Shown here in pieces: positions 25,291-34,252 of a DNA stretch of 64,000 nucleotides. The translations under genes and the position numbers were made by a program. The stretch is taken from the NCBI GenBank assembly GCA_003153575.1, contig PLZW01000032.1, positions 21,424 through 85,423 on the forward strand. Reading direction: 5' to 3'. The notes under the pieces are model-generated. The model was not told where the DNA came from. It made no database searches and saw only the letters and a program-made list of their open reading frames with translations. The DNA is from Acidimicrobiaceae bacterium (GTDB lineage Bacteria > Actinomycetota > Acidimicrobiia > Acidimicrobiales > RAAP-2). Each line of letters starts with the position of its first letter. Position 1 is the first letter of the stretch.

Positions 25291-26778
25291 ATGGAACCAC
25301 TGAGCGGCCTCGACGCCAGCTTCCTCTACCTCGAGACACCCACCTTCCACATGCACGTGGAGATGGTCACCGTCTTCGACCCGTCCACCGTCCCGGGCGG
25401 CTACTCGTTCGCCAAGTTGCAGGCCCAGATCGCCTCCCGCACACACCAGGCGCCCGTCTTCCGCCGGCTCCTGGTGGAGGTCCCGTTCCGCCTCGGCCAC
25501 CCGGTGTGGGTGGACGACCCCACATTCGACATCGACTACCACGTCCGCCGGACCGCCGTCCCCTCACCCGGTGGTCTGCTCGAGCTCGCCGACCTGGCCG
25601 GGGACATCGCCAGCCGCCAGCTCGACCGCACCAAACCGCTGTGGGAGATCTGGATCGTCGAGGGCCTCGAGGACGACCGGATCGCCGTGATCGCCAAGAT
25701 GCACCACTCGACGGTCGACGGCATGTCGGGCGCCGCCCTCCTCTCGGTCCTCTTCGATCTCGAGGTGGACCCGGGGCCCGAGCCGGAGCCGCCCGACGTG
25801 GTCGCCGACAGCCACATCCCGTCGAGTGCCGAGCTGATCAGCGAGGCCATCGCCGCCCGCATGTTCCGTCCCTTCGAGCTCACCCGGGACATCCTGCGCA
25901 CCGGCCAGCGCCTGCTCAACGTCCGCCGCGTCCGCAACGAGCCCGAGCACCGCGAGCCCCGGGCCAAGGCGGCGCTGCCGCTGTCGGCTCCGCGCACGTC
26001 GTTCAACAGCACACTCACCCGCCGGCGGCAGGTGGCCCTGTCGGCCATCGGCCTCGCCGACGTCAAGCGGTTGAAGAACGCCACCGGCACCACGGTGAAC
26101 GACGTTGTGCTGGCCGTGTGCACCGGAGCCCTCCGCAAGTTTCTCGTCGAAGGCGACGAGCTCCCCGACAAGCCGCTGGTGGCGGTGGTACCGGTGTCGG
26201 TCCACCCGGACACCGACGCACCGTACGGGTCCAACAAGGTGTCGTCGATGTTCGTGCAGCTCCCCGCCCAGCTCGACGATCCGATGGAGCGGCTGACGGC
26301 CATCCGCGAGGGCACCAAGGGAGCAAAGGAGGAGCACAACGCTCTCGGTGCCGACATGCTGGTGAACTGGGCCGAGCACGCCACCCCCAACACGTTCGCC
26401 GCCGCCGCCCGGCTGTACAGCCGGATGCGCCTGGCCGAACGGCACCGTCCCGTCGCCAACCTCATCATCTCGAACGTGCCCGGCCCCGACTTCCCGTTGT
26501 ACCTGGCCGGGGCCGAGATGGTGTCCGGGTTCCCCCTGGGTCCCGTCATGGACGGTCTGGGCGTCAACATCACGATCATGAGCTACCGGGGGACCCTCTA
26601 CTGGGGCATCATTTCGTGCCCCGAGACGATGCCCAAGGTGTGGCAGCTGGCGGCCGACATCCCCTTGGCCCTCGACGAACTGCTCGACGCCGCGGGCCTG
26701 GCCCCGGCCGAGTACCGGTCGAGTCAGGCGACCGACGCGGCCTCGGCGGCCGGACGCACCACCCCGCCCGCCGGCTGA
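25291..26778 (+). CDS. Wax ester synthase / diacylglycerol acyltransferase (WES/DGAT)
   Basis: The 495-residue enzyme has the catalytic motif HHSTVDG at residues 138-144 (HHxxxDG), the N-terminal PLSGLDASFLYLET segment and the C-terminal NVPGP(D)FPLYLAG block typical of the family. It esterifies acyl-CoA to fatty alcohols or diacylglycerol to make wax esters or triacylglycerol, the storage lipids of many actinobacteria. ATG at 25291 follows GAGGAGG. Its neighbours, an HSL-type esterase upstream and beta-oxidation enzymes elsewhere in the window, fit a lipid-storing lifestyle. Confidence 0.93.
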   Translation: MEPLSGLDASFLYLETPTFHMHVEMVTVFDPSTVPGGYSFAKLQAQIASRTHQAPVFRRLLVEVPFRLGHPVWVDDPTFDIDYHVRRTAVPSPGGLLELADLAGDIASRQLDRTKPLWEIWIVEGLEDDRIAVIAKMHHSTVDGMSGAALLSVLFDLEVDPGPEPEPPDVVADSHIPSSAELISEAIAARMFRPFELTRDILRTGQRLLNVRRVRNEPEHREPRAKAALPLSAPRTSFNSTLTRRRQVALSAIGLADVKRLKNATGTTVNDVVLAVCTGALRKFLVEGDELPDKPLVAVVPVSVHPDTDAPYGSNKVSSMFVQLPAQLDDPMERLTAIREGTKGAKEEHNALGADMLVNWAEHATPNTFAAAARLYSRMRLAERHRPVANLIISNVPGPDFPLYLAGAEMVSGFPLGPVMDGLGVNITIMSYRGTLYWGIISCPETMPKVWQLAADIPLALDELLDAAGLAPAEYRSSQATDAASAAGRTTPPAG

Positions 26779-26808
26779 CTGTCCAGGCCGGCGACCACGG
26801 ATCCGGGG

Positions 26809-27960
26809 CTACGACGTGACGCCGACGGTCATCGACGAGGCGCCCGAGCAGACCCTGATCGACCGTCCGAATGTCTGGTGCGTCGGGTCGTAGGGCAGCA
26901 CGGTCCCGAGTCCGGTGACGACGAACGCCCCGGTCGAGCCCGGCCCGGTGACGATGTCGGTCGGATGGTCGGTGCCCGAGGCGGCGGCCGTCCCGGTGCC
27001 GGTCGGGAGACGTACCGGCGCCAGCGGGTGGGCGGGGTCGGCGACCGGCACGTCGTCGATCCAGTTGTCGGCGGAGTCGGCCACGAGGAGGTGCGACCCG
27101 TCCGCGGTCAGCGCCAGTGCCGCCGGATCGGCGATCCCGAACTGGTCGAAACCGGTGGAGGCGGCCACGGTGCCCGTGGCGATGGTCACCCGGACGACCC
27201 GTCCCCCGAAGTCCGGGGGGCCCTGCCCACCCACGTACAACGTGGTGCCGTCGGCCGAGACGACAAGTCCGTGGGGTGAGGACACCGACGAGACCGTGAG
27301 CCCCGTGACGATGGGCGACCCGGCGGTGGCCGTCGCCGTGTCGACCGGCACAACTCCGTCGGCCACCAGGACGAAGAGCGTGGCGGTGGTCGGGCTCAGC
27401 GCCATGCCGGACACCGTCCGGCCCTTCCCGAGATCGAGCGGCCGGCCGACCGCCCGGGTGGCGACGTCCACGGGCACGATGGTGGTGCCGCTGGCCGCCA
27501 GCACGGTGCGCCCGTCGTGCATGACCACCACAGCGCCGGTGGCCCCACTCCCGGGCAGGACGATCGGCGCCCCGGCCCGCTGGGTTGCGAGGTCGACGGG
27601 CACGAGGACGTTCGTCGTGGCCCGACCGGGTGGCGTCGACTGGGTGACCACGAAGGCCCACTTCCCGTCAGGGGAGGTGGCCACCGCGAAGTCGCCCAAC
27701 GGGGGCGTGCCGGCGATCGGCAGCGCGATGGGGGCTTCGGGAGTGCGGGTGGCGAGCTCGACGGGGGTGATGGCTGTCGGGCACGCCACGTAGCCGACCG
27801 GTCCGGCCGACGCCGGGGGCGAGCCGGGCACGCTCGGCGAGTCCGGGGTGGCCACCGCGGAGCAGCCGGCCACCGCGAGCACGGTTCCGGCCGCCAGCGC
27901 ACCACGGAGGTGCCGGGTCCACGCCGTAGCTCGGGTCCGGTCGCGTCGGGGGGCCTCCAT
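26809..27960 (-). CDS. Secreted beta-propeller lipoprotein (YncE-like)
   Basis: The 383-residue protein has an arginine-rich N-terminus, a hydrophobic segment and a lipobox VAGC (Cys33), followed by repeated units of the kind AVATSPDGKWAFVV, VVMHDGRTVLAAS, ALTADGSHLLVAD and VSADGTTLYVGG. These are about seven blades of a YncE/40-residue-repeat propeller. Such proteins act as extracytoplasmic scaffolds; no enzyme motif is visible. A TATGGT box lies 11 bases before the ATG. It converges on the WES/DGAT gene. Function unknown. Confidence 0.82.
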   Translation of the reverse strand: MEAPRRDRTRATAWTRHLRGALAAGTVLAVAGCSAVATPDSPSVPGSPPASAGPVGYVACPTAITPVELATRTPEAPIALPIAGTPPLGDFAVATSPDGKWAFVVTQSTPPGRATTNVLVPVDLATQRAGAPIVLPGSGATGAVVVMHDGRTVLAASGTTIVPVDVATRAVGRPLDLGKGRTVSGMALSPTTATLFVLVADGVVPVDTATATAGSPIVTGLTVSSVSSPHGLVVSADGTTLYVGGQGPPDFGGRVVRVTIATGTVAASTGFDQFGIADPAALALTADGSHLLVADSADNWIDDVPVADPAHPLAPVRLPTGTGTAAASGTDHPTDIVTGPGSTGAFVVTGLGTVLPYDPTHQTFGRSIRVCSGASSMTVGVTS

Positions 27961-28026
27961 ACGTGGGCCCGACCATAGCGACGGGGACGGCTACGGGTGC
28001 GGCGGGAAGCACCTCTGCTGCCGGGG

Positions 28027-28971
28027 TCAGGCCGGCACGGACAGGGACCCAACCCGGACGTGGGCGGCCACCGCCGAAAGTGCCCCGTCGAGCGGCGTGG
28101 ACTCGATCCCGAAGGTCGCCGTGCAGGCCGAGGAGTCGAGGACGAAGGGCCGGTCGAACTGGTACCGGGTCTCCTTCAACTCGCGCACCTGCGCCGAGAA
28201 CGCGCCGGCCAACGACAGCATCCCGGCCGGGAAGGCGGCCACCGACGCCCGCGGCGCGCCGGCGACCTCGCAGAAGCGGGTGGCCAACTGGCGCTGGGTG
28301 AGCGCCGGGCCCGTCGGGACGTGCCAGACCCGACCCCAGGCCCTGTCGTCCGTGCCGAGCACGGCCAGGGTGCGCCCGACGTCCGGCACATAGGTCGCCG
28401 AGTGTGGAACGTCCGGATCGCCGAGGACCCGCACCTTCCGGCCGGCCAGGAGCCGGTCGACGTTGCGGCCGAAGAAGCTCGTCTCCACCACCCCGGGTCC
28501 GAAGAAGTCCGATGCCCGCGCCTCGGTGACCCGCGCCCTGCCCGCCCGATGGGCGGCCAGCGCGTCCTCCCACATGGCGGCCCGGATCCGCCCCTTGGTG
28601 CCGGTCGACGCCAGCGGTTCGTCCTCGGTCATGGGATGGTCGACCGGGCCGTAGCCGTAGAGATTGCCCATGGTGACCAGCACCGCACCCGACCGGGCCG
28701 CCACCTCGAGCATCGACGCCGCCAGCGGGGGCCAGAGTTCGGGCCAGCGGTGGTACAGCGGGTTGGCGCAGTTGTAGAGGGCGTCGGCCTGTCCGACGGC
28801 GGCCGCCAGGGCGAAGGGATCCGAGGCGTCCGCTGCCGTCCGGGTGATGCCGATGCCATCTGGCCCGGTACCCGACCGGGTGACGACGGTCACTTCGTGC
28901 CCGGCATCGACCAGGGCCAGCGCGGTGGCCGTCCCCACTGCTCCCGATCCGACGATGGCATGCCTTCCCAT
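28027..28971 (-). CDS. NAD-dependent epimerase/dehydratase family protein
   Basis: The 314-residue protein has a Rossmann start GSGAVGTATALAL (GxGxxG type) and a Tyr in NLYGYGP near residue 105, the position of the extended SDR active site; the usual YxxxK is not clear. Members reduce or epimerise sugars or other carbonyl compounds. ATG 28971 is preceded by an exact AAGGAGGA ribosome site. It is divergent from a TetR gene, with inverted repeats in the gap, so it is a likely target of that regulator. Confidence 0.82.
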   Translation of the reverse strand: MGRHAIVGSGAVGTATALALVDAGHEVTVVTRSGTGPDGIGITRTAADASDPFALAAAVGQADALYNCANPLYHRWPELWPPLAASMLEVAARSGAVLVTMGNLYGYGPVDHPMTEDEPLASTGTKGRIRAAMWEDALAAHRAGRARVTEARASDFFGPGVVETSFFGRNVDRLLAGRKVRVLGDPDVPHSATYVPDVGRTLAVLGTDDRAWGRVWHVPTGPALTQRQLATRFCEVAGAPRASVAAFPAGMLSLAGAFSAQVRELKETRYQFDRPFVLDSSACTATFGIESTPLDGALSAVAAHVRVGSLSVPA

Positions 28972-28992
28972 GGTGCTTCCTCCTTATTGTGA

Positions 28993-29054
28993 TCACTGCT
29001 CTCGTTAGTGACCAGTATTCTCACTTTTCCGGAGAATTGCACGAGCACTGCTCT
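28993..29054. promoter_or_regulatory. Candidate TetR operator region between epimerase and regulator
   Basis: The divergent gap contains an inverted repeat TCACT-N9-AGTGA (28993-28997 and 29007-29011) and a 9-bp direct repeat CACTGCTCT at 28994-29002 and 29046-29054. Both features are placed as expected for autoregulation by the TetR protein and control of the epimerase. Confidence 0.4.
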
Positions 29055-29093
29055 TCTATTGATCGAGCGCTCTTGGAGTGCCAGGCTGGGTGC

Positions 29094-29906
29094 ATGCCCC
29101 CGACGACTGGACTGCGGGCCCGCCTGCGGGCCGAACTGACCACCGAGATCAAGGACGAGGCCCGCCGCCAGCTGGCCGCGGAGGGCGCGCCCGGCCTGTC
29201 GCTGCGGGCGGTGACCAGGTCACTGGGCATGGCATCGTCAGCCATCTACCGCTACTTCCCGAGCCGGGACGACCTCCTCACCGCCCTGATCGTCGACGCC
29301 TACGACGCCGTCGGCGCCGCCGCCGAGGAGGCCGATGCCGGAGTTGCGCCCGACGACTTCGGCGCGCGGTGGCGGGCTGTCGGCCTGGCCGTCCGGGCCT
29401 GGTCACTGGCCAATCCGCACGAGTACGCCCTGGTCTACGGTTCGCCGGTGCCGGGCTACCGGGCCCCGCCGGACACCGTGGGCCCGGCCAGCAGGGTCAC
29501 CCTGGTAATGGCCCGTCTCATCGATGGGGCGGCCCGGGCCGGCGTGCTCGACGACCCGCCATGGACCCCGACCCTCCCTCCCATCGGGGTCGAGCTGCGC
29601 GCCTCCGTGCGCACGTTGGTCGACCTGGCGTTCCCCAACGTCAGCGACGAGGTCGCCGTCCGGGCCGTCGCCGCGTGGACCCAGCTGTTCGGGATCATCT
29701 CGTTCGAGCTCTTCGGCCACTTCCACAACGTCATCGACGAGGTCTCGCCCGTGTTCGACCGGTCGCTCCTCGAGATGGGCCGACTGGTCGGGCTCTCTGC
29801 CCCTCGATCGTCCAGCGGACCGACGGTGGACGTGTCGTCGGCGGGGCCGGGCGTCGGGGACGAGGTCCCGCCCGACGGCGAGGACGAGTTCTGGCACCTG
29901 GTCTGA
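29094..29906 (+). CDS. TetR family transcriptional regulator
   Basis: The 270-residue protein has an N-terminal helix-turn-helix ending SSAIYRYFPSRDDLLTALI and a C-terminal domain of the WHG type (AWTQLFGIISFELFGHF). The final 40 residues are acidic and low-complexity. It is divergent from the epimerase gene and probably represses it and itself. ATG at 29094 is chosen because the in-frame extension to 28989 would code through the repeats of the intergenic region. Confidence 0.87.
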   Translation: MPPTTGLRARLRAELTTEIKDEARRQLAAEGAPGLSLRAVTRSLGMASSAIYRYFPSRDDLLTALIVDAYDAVGAAAEEADAGVAPDDFGARWRAVGLAVRAWSLANPHEYALVYGSPVPGYRAPPDTVGPASRVTLVMARLIDGAARAGVLDDPPWTPTLPPIGVELRASVRTLVDLAFPNVSDEVAVRAVAAWTQLFGIISFELFGHFHNVIDEVSPVFDRSLLEMGRLVGLSAPRSSSGPTVDVSSAGPGVGDEVPPDGEDEFWHLV

Positions 29907-29927
29907 GGAGTCGGGTGGGTCTGACGG

Positions 29928-30578
29928 CTACCGGGTGCCCGTCGCGTGGGGTCCATCGGGTGTTTCGGACGCCCCCAGGGTCGACCGTGACGAGCGTCGC
30001 TCCCGGGCTTCGACGTAGCCGTCGGTGGGCTCGATCGGGAACCGGACGGTCACGGTCCCGCCCTCCGAAGAGGTGACTACGGGAAACCCGGAGGCGAGGA
30101 ACACACCGATCATGTCGCGGTTTTCCGAGAGGGTCTGGGCGGTGAATCGGGTGATGCCCTGCCCCCGCCCGGCGTCGGCGAGATGATCGAGCAGGAGCGC
30201 GCCGATCCCTTGCCGCTGGTAGGTGTCGGTCACCACGAAAGCCACCTCGGCCTCGTCGGTGCCTTTCAGGCGCTCGTAGCGGCCGACTCCGACGATCCGC
30301 CCGTCGTCGACCACCACGAAGGCCATACGGTCGACATAGTCGACATGGGTGAAGCGCTCGACCTCTCCTTCGGACAGACGGGGATGGGCGAAGAAGAACC
30401 TCCGGTAGACCGAGCGGGCCGACAGGCTCTCGTGGAAGGCCGTCATGGCGTCGCTGTCGGTGTGGCGTATCGGGCGGAACAGCACCACCCTGTCGTCATG
30501 CAGGCGCTCTTCGGCCTCGAGTCCTACCGGGTAGTCCCCGGAGATCTTCGGCGGTCCCGCACTGGATCCGTCGGGCAT
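29928..30578 (-). CDS. GNAT family N-acetyltransferase
   Basis: The 216-residue protein has the acetyl-CoA motif DTYQRQGIGALLLDHLAD (Q/RxxGxG) and the preceding strand AEVAFVV. The N-terminal VLFRPIRHTDSDAM and RFFFAHPRLS segments resemble the acetyltransferase domain found fused to acyl-CoA synthetases in protein lysine acetyltransferases of the Pat type, but no cyclic-nucleotide domain is present. ATG 30578 is backed by a TAGCAT -10 box 7 bases upstream. Substrate unknown. Confidence 0.85.
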   Translation of the reverse strand: MPDGSSAGPPKISGDYPVGLEAEERLHDDRVVLFRPIRHTDSDAMTAFHESLSARSVYRRFFFAHPRLSEGEVERFTHVDYVDRMAFVVVDDGRIVGVGRYERLKGTDEAEVAFVVTDTYQRQGIGALLLDHLADAGRGQGITRFTAQTLSENRDMIGVFLASGFPVVTSSEGGTVTVRFPIEPTDGYVEARERRSSRSTLGASETPDGPHATGTR

Positions 30579-30585
30579 CGTCTCG

Positions 30586-30591
30586 ATGCTA
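30586..30591 (-). promoter_or_regulatory. -10 box (TAGCAT) of the acetyltransferase gene
   Basis: TAGCAT on the minus strand ends 7 bases before the ATG at 30578, predicting a leaderless mRNA. Confidence 0.5.
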
Positions 30592-30639
30592 TGCCCGGTG
30601 GCCGAGAGGTGCGGAACCGGCGGAGTCCGGATGGGCGGT

Positions 30640-31116
30640 CTAGCCCCGGACTAGCGGGGGCACCATCCCGAGCCGCGGCTTGGCGAAGGGCCCGCTCGAT
30701 GGAGCCACCCGGATCAGGGAGCCGCCGACGAGGCGGACCCGACGCTCGACGTCGGCCAGCGTGCCGATGGCCGAGGCGTCGACCACCCGCAGTCCATCGG
30801 TGCACAACTCGATCTCGCGGTTGCCAGCGCGGAGCAGTTCGCCGACGACCTCGTGCAGGTTGGCCGCCGTGGTGGCATCCAGGCGCCCGGCCAGGCGGAT
30901 CCGCACGGGCACCACGTCGACCTCGACCCAGAGCTCGAGGGCCACGTCGCCCCGCCAGTCGGCCAGGCCCTTCGGGCGGGCCAACTCGACCGGGGGTACC
31001 GGGCACGGCTGCACCGCGGTATCCGGCCCCACCTGCGTCCGCTCCACCTCCATGGACTCCACCTCCACTCGGGTCACTGCTTCCACCCCAGTATGCCGGT
31101 CCGATGACTCCTCCAC
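30640..31116 (-). CDS. STAS domain protein (anti-sigma factor antagonist-like)
   Basis: The 158-residue protein carries a C-terminal STAS fold (about residues 60-150) with the phosphorylation-loop region LRVVDASAIGTLADV; the Ser of DASAIG corresponds to the switch serine of anti-sigma antagonists such as SpoIIAA. Such proteins free a sigma factor by binding its anti-sigma kinase. No kinase or cognate sigma lies next to it. The GTG start at 31116 has a GGAAGG ribosome site, and the whole start region is duplicated upstream (see repeat). Confidence 0.78.
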   Translation of the reverse strand: MEESSDRHTGVEAVTRVEVESMEVERTQVGPDTAVQPCPVPPVELARPKGLADWRGDVALELWVEVDVVPVRIRLAGRLDATTAANLHEVVGELLRAGNREIELCTDGLRVVDASAIGTLADVERRVRLVGGSLIRVAPSSGPFAKPRLGMVPPLVRG

Positions 31117-31157
31117 ATCACCTTCCCGTTTCCGGTCACATCACCTTCCCGTTTCCG
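31114..31157. repeat. 21-bp tandem duplication containing the STAS translation start
   Basis: The 21-bp unit starting CACATCACC occurs at 31114-31134 and 31137-31157 with a 2-bp spacer. On the minus strand each copy contains GGAAGG-TGAT-GTG, a ribosome site plus start codon. The 23-bp period puts the upstream start in another frame, where it would encode a peptide of about 21 residues overlapping the STAS start. Confidence 0.75.
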
Positions 31158-31326
31158 TTGCCTCAATTGGTAGTGGAGGGCGCCCCTGGGATCCAGGGCC
31201 GAAAGTACCGAACCCGGCCCCCGGGAGGCGTCAGGGTGTCAGGACGTTCGGCCCTACCGGGGTCCCGAGGGAGAGGCCATGGTTGCTGATAACGACCATG
31301 CACCTTGCCCTGTCGAGGAGGGAACC

Positions 31327-31653
31327 ATGCCCACCACCGCACCCATGCCCTCACCCCATCAGGAGGCACCCGTCGAGCGACTGGAGCGCGTGCTCGACGA
31401 GTGGCGGGCGAAGATCGACGAACTGCTCCTCCAGGCGGACCTGGCGTCGAAGGACGTGTCCGAGGAGGTCCGGGCCCGGACGGAGGCCGCCCAGAACGCC
31501 TATCTGGCCGCCAAGAACAAGCTGCTCGAGATCCCGAAGGACGCCGGTTCCAATATCGGCTCCCTCCGCGCCGGCGTGGAGAAGCTGCTCGACGACCTCC
31601 GCGAGGCCTACCAGTCCGCGGAAGCTGTCATCCGCCGGAGCCGGTCCTCGTAG
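31327..31653 (+). CDS. Small helical protein of unknown function
   Basis: The 108-residue protein is almost entirely charged amphipathic helix, rich in Glu, Lys, Ala and Leu (for example LERVLDEWRAKIDELLLQAD), suggesting a coiled coil. No known domain is recognised. ATG 31327 follows a good GAGGAGGGA ribosome site, and GC-rich third positions support coding. It lies between a STAS protein and a two-component pair. The arrangement resembles stress or hypoxia regulon clusters, but that is only context. Confidence 0.65.
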   Translation: MPTTAPMPSPHQEAPVERLERVLDEWRAKIDELLLQADLASKDVSEEVRARTEAAQNAYLAAKNKLLEIPKDAGSNIGSLRAGVEKLLDDLREAYQSAEAVIRRSRSS

Positions 31654-31736
31654 CGGGTCGCGGGGCGATCGGGGCCGTTCCGGCCATCCCGACCGTTCCG
31701 CACCTCGACGAGCCGTCAGGTGCCAGGGACGCACAC

Positions 31737-32093
31737 GTGAACGCCATGTACACAGAACTTCTCGAGGCCGTGCTCGGCTACGAAGCCGATCCTGCCACCC
31801 AGCCCCGATCACAGGGTCCGTTGGCCGACGTCATCCGACTCCGCCACACCATGGACCGCCATGCCACCCGGACCGACCCGGGGTGGGCGCTGCAGGCGGT
31901 GGCCGACCAACTTGCCTACGACGCCGCCCTGGTCCGACTGGCCCGCAAACGGGGCATCCCGGCCGGGACGGACGCCTTCGACATTCCTCAGCGGGGACGC
32001 GCGGGACTCGAGGAGGCGCTCGTCGCCCTGGGTGTCAACCTTCCAACGAGCACCGGGCCACCAGCGTCCGGAAACGGAGCCGACTCGGGCTGA
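31737..32093 (+). CDS. Hypothetical protein
   Basis: The protein is 118 residues from GTG 31737, or 115 from ATG 31746. Its N-terminal half looks helical (LADVIRLRHTMDRHATR, ALQAVADQLAYDAALVRLAR), and it ends in a short tail. No family is recognised. It is convergent with the response regulator gene and follows the small helical protein by 83 bases. Third-position GC supports coding. Confidence 0.6.
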   Translation: MNAMYTELLEAVLGYEADPATQPRSQGPLADVIRLRHTMDRHATRTDPGWALQAVADQLAYDAALVRLARKRGIPAGTDAFDIPQRGRAGLEEALVALGVNLPTSTGPPASGNGADSG

Positions 32094-32168
32094 CGATGCC
32101 GCGGTCCTGACGGGACACCCCGGACGCCACCGGCCCATCGGACCTGGCGCCCACGCGTCGGGCGGGCC

Positions 32169-32840
32169 TCAGGTCCCCGAAGCGTCCGTGCGACGGTCGT
32201 GTTCAGACCGCTCGTGGATACGGGTGGCGTAGGAAGCGGCCTGGGTGCGGCGCTCCATGCCGAGCTTGGTGAGCAGGTTGGACACGTAGTTCTTGACGGT
32301 CTTCTCGGCGAGGAACATGTCCTCGGCGATCTGGCGGTTGGTCTTGCCTTCAGCGATGAGGTCGAGGATCCGCCGCTCCTGCCCGGTGAGGCTGGCCAGG
32401 AGCGGCTCCTCCTCCGGGCCTTCCCGGAGTCGGCGCAGGACCCGGTCGGTCAGTGCCGGGTCGAGGAGCGACTCGCCCGCCGCCACCCGGCGGACGTCGT
32501 CGACCAGGCTGTTCCCGCCCACCTGCTTCAGCACGTACCCGGACGACCCGGCCATGATCGAGGCGAACAGGGCCTCGTCGTCGGCGTACGACGTCAGCAT
32601 GATGCAGGCCGTGTCCGGCATCTGTGACCGGATCTCCCTGCACACCTCGACACCGCTGCCGTCCGGCAGCCGGACGTCGAGGATGGCCACGTCGGGACGG
32701 AGCGCGGGGATCCGGGCGAGGGCCTCGGCCGTCGTTCCGGCCTCCCCCACCACCTCGAGGTCCTCCGTCGACTCGAGCAGGGAGCGCAGTCCGGTGCGCA
32801 CGATCTCGTGATCGTCGAGGAGGAACACGCGTATCGTCAT
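32169..32840 (-). CDS. NarL/FixJ-type response regulator, DevR/DosR-like
   Basis: The 223-residue protein has a receiver domain with phospho-acceptor Asp55 (VAILDVRLPDG) and acidic pair DD at 9-10, and a C-terminal LuxR-type helix-turn-helix (about 150-200; GKTNRQIAEDMFLAEKTVKNY). The receiver plus LuxR layout and AEKTVKNYVSNLLTKLGM stretch are very close in style to the DevR/DosR dormancy regulators. ATG 32840 begins right at the receiver. It is divergent from a histidine kinase gene, its probable partner. Confidence 0.9.
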   Translation of the reverse strand: MTIRVFLLDDHEIVRTGLRSLLESTEDLEVVGEAGTTAEALARIPALRPDVAILDVRLPDGSGVEVCREIRSQMPDTACIMLTSYADDEALFASIMAGSSGYVLKQVGGNSLVDDVRRVAAGESLLDPALTDRVLRRLREGPEEEPLLASLTGQERRILDLIAEGKTNRQIAEDMFLAEKTVKNYVSNLLTKLGMERRTQAASYATRIHERSEHDRRTDASGT

Positions 32841-32899
32841 CGCCGACCATTTGACCACGTCAGCGGGGTCCACGTTGGAGTGCGTGCCCAGGGTTGCCG

Positions 32900-32905
32900 T
32901 AAACT
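32900..32905 (+). promoter_or_regulatory. -10 box (TAAACT) of the histidine kinase gene
   Basis: TAAACT ends 8 bases before GTG 32914, predicting a leaderless mRNA and selecting that start. A TTGGAG lies at 32875-32880, but the 19-base spacer is long for a -35. Confidence 0.5.
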
Positions 32906-32913
32906 TGGACCCA

Positions 32914-34113
32914 GTGGCCGAACACGTCGAACGCAAACGAGCGGCCTACGAGGCCATCGAGGACCCGGCCAGGCTGCGCCGTGTCCTGGAGGCCACCCTC
33001 CTGCTCGAGTCCAATCTCCACCTCGGCGACCTCCTCACCCACATCGTCGAAGAAGCACGCGCCTTGGCCAACGCCCGCTACGGCGCACTCGGCGTGCTGA
33101 ACGAGCTGGGGACCGTCACGGACCAATTCCTGGTGTCGGGCCTCGACGCCGGGGTGGAGGCGCGGCTGCTCCAGGGTCCGCTGCCCACCGGCAAGGGCGT
33201 GCTGGGCGTGTTGATCCGCGACCCCCGCCCCATACGGATCAAGGTCATCGGTGACCATGTGGCCAGTGCCGGGTTCCCGCCCGGGCACCCTCCCATGTCG
33301 TCCTTCCTCGGGGCACCGATCAAGGTCCACAACCGGGTCTACGGCAACCTCTACCTGACCGAGAAGATCGGGGCCGACGAGTTCACGCCCGACGACGAGG
33401 CGGTCATCGAGGCCCTCGCCCTGGCCGCCGGTATCGCCGTGGAGAACGCACGTCTCCATCAGCGGGCCGGCGAGGTCGCCGTCTACGAGGACCGGGACCG
33501 CATGGCCCGGGACCTCCATGACGGGGTGATCCAGCGCCTGTTCGCCATCGGCCTGTCGCTCCAGGGCCTGTCGGTCAGCCCAGCCGGCCGGTCGGTGGCC
33601 GACAGCCTTTCCGCCGCCGTCGCCGACATCGACGAGACGATCCGCCAGGTCCGGGCGACCATCTTCGAGCTGGGTGGCGCCGGGGGGGGCCGGGGCATCC
33701 GGGCCCTCGTGGCCGCCCTGGCAGAAGAGTTGGTGCCCGTCGTCGGGTTCGACGTTCCGGTCGAGTTCCACGGCCCGGTCGATACCGCGGTCACCGACCT
33801 GGTGGCCGAACAGCTACTGCCCACGCTGCGCGAGGCGCTGACCAATATCGGGCGGCACTCGGGCGCCACCCGGGCGCGCGTGCGACTGTCGATCGTCGGG
33901 CGCATCTGCCGACTCGAGGTCTCCGACAATGGCCACGGGTTCACGGCCGAACCCACATCCGGCGGGGGGCTCGGCCTCCAGAACATTCAGCGCCGGGCCG
34001 AGGTACTGGAAGGCACGTTCAACGTCACCCATCCCGAGACCGGTGGGACCGTGCTCGTCTGGGCGGTCCCGGCGTTCGGCGCCGAGGGTCGGAGCCGGAC
34101 GGACGAAGGCTGA
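32914..34113 (+). CDS. GAF-domain sensor histidine kinase, DevS/DosS-like
   Basis: The 399-residue kinase has one GAF domain (about residues 25-180; STFLGAPIKVHNRVYGNLYL-like region), then a HisKA_3 dimerisation domain with phospho-acceptor His202 (ARDLHDGVIQRLF) and an HATPase domain (N-box LREALTNIGRHSGA, G-box GGGLGLQNIQRR). Mycobacterial DevS has two GAF domains with heme in the first; here only one is present and heme binding cannot be read from sequence. It probably phosphorylates the divergent DevR-like regulator. The signal is unknown. GTG start chosen from the -10 box. Confidence 0.88.
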   Translation: MAEHVERKRAAYEAIEDPARLRRVLEATLLLESNLHLGDLLTHIVEEARALANARYGALGVLNELGTVTDQFLVSGLDAGVEARLLQGPLPTGKGVLGVLIRDPRPIRIKVIGDHVASAGFPPGHPPMSSFLGAPIKVHNRVYGNLYLTEKIGADEFTPDDEAVIEALALAAGIAVENARLHQRAGEVAVYEDRDRMARDLHDGVIQRLFAIGLSLQGLSVSPAGRSVADSLSAAVADIDETIRQVRATIFELGGAGGGRGIRALVAALAEELVPVVGFDVPVEFHGPVDTAVTDLVAEQLLPTLREALTNIGRHSGATRARVRLSIVGRICRLEVSDNGHGFTAEPTSGGGLGLQNIQRRAEVLEGTFNVTHPETGGTVLVWAVPAFGAEGRSRTDEG

Positions 34114-34252
34114 TCGTCCCGCCTGCAGGGGACCAATTGCTCTTGGTGACCAACTGGGTGCCCCCGTATGGTTCGTGGTGTGCCAGGGCGCCTGTGCCCG
34201 GCGGGAAGGAGTCGGCCATGTCCGCGCAGGTCACGGAGCGGGCCCACCGGAC

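Noticed and set aside
31114..31157. CRISPR-like or regulatory iteron array
   Set aside because: Only two copies, 2-bp spacer, and the unit contains a ribosome site and start codon; a simple tandem duplication explains it.
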